Source of the DNA: an uncultured bacterium
Lineage (GTDB): Bacteria > Planctomycetota > Phycisphaerae > Phycisphaerales > SM1A02
Assembly (NCBI GenBank): GCA_903938205.1
Contig: CAJACJ010000358.1
Coordinates: 1-8,340, forward strand
Direction of reading: 5' to 3'
DNA: 8,340 nt
The notes under the pieces were generated by a model. It made no database searches and was not told where the DNA came from. It saw nothing but the letters and a program-made list of their open reading frames with translations. Shown in pieces: positions 6,439 to 8,340 of this stretch (position 1 is its first letter; each line of letters begins with the position of its first letter). A program made the translations under genes and the position numbers.

Positions 6439-6564
6439 CACTGCTTACGAGGACGGTCAGGCTTGCGTCGGCATGGATGCCGCTGCTTATGGCTGCTGCG
6501 GTCAAGCTCTGACCAGGTTCACATGACACCCACCCAACGGGCCCGACCGTCCTCGAAAGCAGTG
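6439..6564 (-). ncRNA. ffs: bacterial small signal recognition particle RNA (4.5S type)
   Basis: On the minus strand the core GTGAACCTGGTCAG, followed ten bases later by CAGCAGCC and then ATAAGCAG, matches the conserved helix-8 region of bacterial SRP RNA that binds Ffh. The ends form a long terminal helix: 6541-6564 pairs with 6439-6462, giving 24 positions with one U-U mismatch and one G-U pair. The total is about 126 bases, near the usual size of 4.5S RNA. The apical loop is not GGAA; it reads CUUGACCG, so the tetraloop would be UGAC, which fits the alternative URRC class. Transcription toward dnaX, with only 14 bases between the helix end and the dnaX GTG, resembles scr-dnaX of Bacillus. 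The exact ends are inferred from the helix. Confidence 0.87.
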
Positions 6565-6572
6565 AACTTTGA

Positions 6573-6602
6573 ATCCTAGCTTCACCGTCCGCCGCCGTAC
6601 AA
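6573..6602 (-). promoter_or_regulatory. candidate promoter for ffs (and dnaX)
   Basis: On the minus strand TTGTAC (6602-6597) and TAGGAT (6578-6573) are separated by 18 bases. They would start transcription near 6566-6564, exactly at the 5' end of the SRP RNA terminal helix. The -10 matches four of six consensus bases and the -35 only three. The -35 overlaps the candidate -10 of the divergent gene. No terminator is seen between ffs and dnaX, so a joint transcript is likely. Confidence 0.45.
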
Positions 6603-6603
6603 T
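6598..6603 (+). promoter_or_regulatory. candidate -10 element of a leaderless PIN/TRAM transcript
   Basis: TACAAT (five of six consensus bases) ends six bases before the ATG at 6610, so transcription would begin at the start codon itself. There is no good -35 and no Shine-Dalgarno sequence for this ATG. The spacing matches the hexamers before recR and rpoN. Confidence 0.45.
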
Positions 6604-6609
6604 CCAAAG

Positions 6610-7893
6610 ATGGCTCCAGAAACCAACGCGCAATCGCAATCCGACTCGCGCAATGAAATTGAAGACATTTCCCCGCAAAGCGAGGGGTTTTCTATGGTGA
6701 CCAGCGACCCACCGCTGCCCAGCGTGGAGTCCACCAACGCGCGTTCTGGCCGCTTTCTCATGCAGGTGGTTCGACTTTTGTTCATCACGCTTTTAGTGAG
6801 CGTGGCGTTGCTGACGGTGAGCAGCGTAAAAACTACTTTTGACTTCAGCTTTGCCATGATTCTTGGCGTCGCTATTTCCACCACGGCAGTTGGCATCATT
6901 GTTGTGGTCATTGACGCGCTGACTCCCAACAAACGCATTGCGGGAGTGGTGGGAATTTATATTGGAGTGTGCTTTGGTTTGATCGGCGCGGTCGCTTTCG
7001 GCGCCCTGCTTGATACCGTCGCCAACGCCTGGGAATTTAACGACCCAACAACCAAAATTTATTTGAACTTGGGCAAATCCATTGTTGGATTGATCGTGTG
7101 CTATCTCAGCGTGAGCGTGGTGCTGAACACCAAGGATGATTTTCGACTCGTCATTCCCTATGTGGAATTCAGCCGCACCCGCCGCGGTGTACGGCCTTGG
7201 CTTGTCGACACCAGTGTGTTGATTGATGGGCGCATCATTGCGCTGGCCAATGCGAAATTGCTTGATGCGTCATTGGTCATTGCCAATTTTGTGGTTGATG
7301 AATTGCAACGCTTGGCCGACAGCAGCGACAAAACCAAACGCGCGCGTGGTCGCCGTGGCTTGGAAAACCTTATCAAACTGCGGGAAAATGCTTGGACTGA
7401 AGTGACGCTGCAAAATTTTCGCGTCAGCGGCTTGAGCGTTGATCGCCTGTTGCTTGAGGCCGCCAAAGGCGACGGCCTACGCATCCTCACAACCGATTCC
7501 AATTTGGAGTCCGTGGGAAAAATTCAGGGCGTGACCATTATTAATTTGGCAACCATGGTCGCATCGCTTCGACCAACCATTGGCGTTGGCGACATTGTCA
7601 CGGTTGCCATTATCAAAGCGGGTGAAGCCGCGGGTCAAGGCGTTGGCTATCTACCCGATGGCACCATGGTGGTTGTGCAAGATGCCGCGACACGCATTGG
7701 CGCCAGCGTTGAAGCCACCATTGCCAACGCCGTCAACACCAACGCGGGACGTTTGCTGTTCGCCAAACTAGAAGGCATTGCGCCCGCGACGCAAGCCAGC
7801 ATGGCGGCGGCGGCAACGCAACAACCCAAAGCATCACAAGCGCCGACAACACACGGCGACGCAGATGCTCGACGAAATCCGCGGCGCGGTTAA
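6610..7893 (+). CDS. membrane-anchored PIN/TRAM-domain protein (YacL-like)
   Basis: A 427-residue protein. It has a polar N-terminus (1-48), four predicted membrane helices (about 51-72, 79-103, 110-136, 152-172), then a cytoplasmic PIN nuclease fold starting LVDTSVLIDGRI (198-209). Acidic residues at the expected catalytic positions are Asp200, Glu231 (VVDELQRLADSSDK), Asp278 (SVDRLLLEAA) and Asp296 (LTTDSNL). A TRAM RNA-binding module follows at about 323-388 (GVGYLPDGTMVVVQDA, then NTNAGRLLFAKLEG), and then an Ala/Gln-rich tail ending RRNPRRG. The domain order matches Bacillus YacL and its relatives. An RNA-related role at the membrane is likely from the domains, but the substrate is unknown. 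The start at 6610 is favoured by the TACAAT spacing; ATG at 6694 (Met29), preceded by GAGGGG, is a real alternative that would keep all domains. It is divergent from ffs. Confidence 0.9.
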   Translation: MAPETNAQSQSDSRNEIEDISPQSEGFSMVTSDPPLPSVESTNARSGRFLMQVVRLLFITLLVSVALLTVSSVKTTFDFSFAMILGVAISTTAVGIIVVVIDALTPNKRIAGVVGIYIGVCFGLIGAVAFGALLDTVANAWEFNDPTTKIYLNLGKSIVGLIVCYLSVSVVLNTKDDFRLVIPYVEFSRTRRGVRPWLVDTSVLIDGRIIALANAKLLDASLVIANFVVDELQRLADSSDKTKRARGRRGLENLIKLRENAWTEVTLQNFRVSGLSVDRLLLEAAKGDGLRILTTDSNLESVGKIQGVTIINLATMVASLRPTIGVGDIVTVAIIKAGEAAGQGVGYLPDGTMVVVQDAATRIGASVEATIANAVNTNAGRLLFAKLEGIAPATQASMAAAATQQPKASQAPTTHGDADARRNPRRG

Positions 7894-7916
7894 AATAATT
7901 TTGTAACTCCACTCGA

Positions 7917-7937
7917 TGGACTGGATGATCCTGTCCA
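7917..7937. repeat. 21-base imperfect palindrome between convergent genes
   Basis: TGGAC-T-GGAT-G-ATCC-T-GTCCA is symmetric apart from the two opposed T bases and the central G. It lies in the 51-base gap between the stop codons of the PIN/TRAM gene and the small minus-strand gene. As RNA it could form a hairpin in either direction, but neither strand has a proper U-run right after it. A weak bidirectional terminator or a protein-binding site are both possible. Nothing else is seen in this gap. Confidence 0.35.
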
Positions 7938-7944
7938 CAATCAT

Positions 7945-8322
7945 TTACGCGGCATTGCGCAATGACAGCATGGCTTCCGCCAGTGCTCGAACGTGTTGCG
8001 CCGCAACAGGCGCGGCAGGTTGTTTGATTGCGCTTTCAAGCGCATCCAGCGAAGGATTTGGGAGTACGGCAAGAATGCGTTCGGCAGCCCACGGCTCTAA
8101 TTCCAGCAAAAATGTGGCCACTTCTTGTCGAGACGCTGTTGTGTTTTCCAAACGTTCACCAAGAGCCGCCGCGATCAACGCCGGTTTTTCCGCCACGCAT
8201 TTGTGCAAGGCGCACGCCAAGGGCGCGCTCCAAAATTCAAACTTGCCAAGCGCTGCCACGCCGGGCTGTTGATTCGGATTTTTTAATACCGCAGTCGCCG
8301 AATTCGCCAACACACTATTCAT
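7945..8322 (-). CDS. small hypothetical protein
   Basis: A 125-codon frame on the minus strand that I do not recognise. Codon use resembles the neighbouring genes (GCG, GAA and CGC are common), and the translation is Ala/Leu-rich and largely helical in appearance, without signal peptide or membrane segment. The segment around residues 68-101 (EVATFLLELEPWAAERILAV and on) has a hydrophobic spacing reminiscent of the helical repeats in FliG middle domains or MgtE N-terminal domains; this is a weak impression, not an assignment. The ATG at 8322 follows an in-frame TAG at 8328-8326, with GGGG directly abutting it. GTG at 8313 would have better spacing from that AGGGGA. The gene converges with the PIN/TRAM gene. 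An upstream coupled gene may lie just outside the window. Confidence 0.55.
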   Translation of the reverse strand: MNSVLANSATAVLKNPNQQPGVAALGKFEFWSAPLACALHKCVAEKPALIAAALGERLENTTASRQEVATFLLELEPWAAERILAVLPNPSLDALESAIKQPAAPVAAQHVRALAEAMLSLRNAA

Positions 8323-8340
8323 CCCCTACGCGGCGCGTGC

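Noticed and set aside
6425..6607. In-frame upstream extension of dnaX to an ATG at 6607
   Set aside because: It would translate straight through the SRP RNA gene; the GTG at 6424 has AAAGGA at ideal spacing.
7916..8272. 118-codon plus-strand frame after the PIN/TRAM gene
   Set aside because: It mirrors the better minus-strand frame at 7945-8322, is rich in Ser, Ala and Cys, and lacks a ribosome-binding site.
1..8340. Defence island, mobile element, CRISPR array or other novel multi-gene system
   Set aside because: All recognisable genes are conserved housekeeping or lipid genes; no transposase, integrase, repeat-spacer array or terminal inverted repeats were seen.

Overview
This window is a compact bacterial housekeeping block. 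It encodes the DNA polymerase III clamp-loader subunit (dnaX), recombination mediator RecR, sigma-54 (rpoN), the three squalene-synthesis enzymes HpnC, HpnD and HpnE, a membrane PIN/TRAM protein, an SRP RNA gene and one small unknown gene. I suspect a planctomycete-type bacterium, with moderate to low confidence. The basis is remembered resemblance: the N-terminus of RpoN (LAPRLIQSMEVLQMP), the IPYVEF and DSSDKTKRARGRRGL motifs of the PIN/TRAM protein, and the presence of hpnCDE. No tRNA, rRNA operon, insertion sequence, prophage or CRISPR array is visible.

Layout. Almost everything from 6564 down to 1 lies on the minus strand, in the order ffs (SRP RNA), dnaX, recR, rpoN, hpnC, hpnD, hpnE (cut by the window edge). 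The ffs-dnaX-recR order resembles scr-dnaX-yaaK-recR of Bacillus subtilis, but without the small ybaB/yaaK gene. The last four genes are chained by 4-base stop/start overlaps (GTGA, ATGA, GTGA), so rpoN and the squalene genes look like one translationally coupled unit. On the plus strand, divergent from ffs, is the PIN/TRAM gene at 6610-7893. It converges with a 125-codon minus-strand gene of unknown function at 7945-8322.

How the genes work together. HpnD condenses farnesyl diphosphate to presqualene diphosphate, HpnC converts that to hydroxysqualene and HpnE reduces it to squalene, the precursor of hopanoids and other C30 lipids. DnaX and RecR serve replication and recombinational repair. 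The SRP RNA and the membrane protein serve protein targeting and an unknown RNA-related role.

Most interesting points. (1) A run of ten A residues in dnaX, just after the ATPase part, would give a shortened gamma-like product of about 442 residues by a -1 slip. (2) Three genes without a Shine-Dalgarno sequence (PIN/TRAM, recR, rpoN) each have a TAnnAT hexamer exactly six bases before the ATG, the geometry expected for leaderless transcription; coupled genes inside the operon instead have clear Shine-Dalgarno sequences. (3) rpoN is fused by overlap to hpnCDE. (4) The DnaX zinc-module cysteines are missing. I found no evidence of a defence system or other wholly new multi-gene system; the novelty here is in expression architecture.
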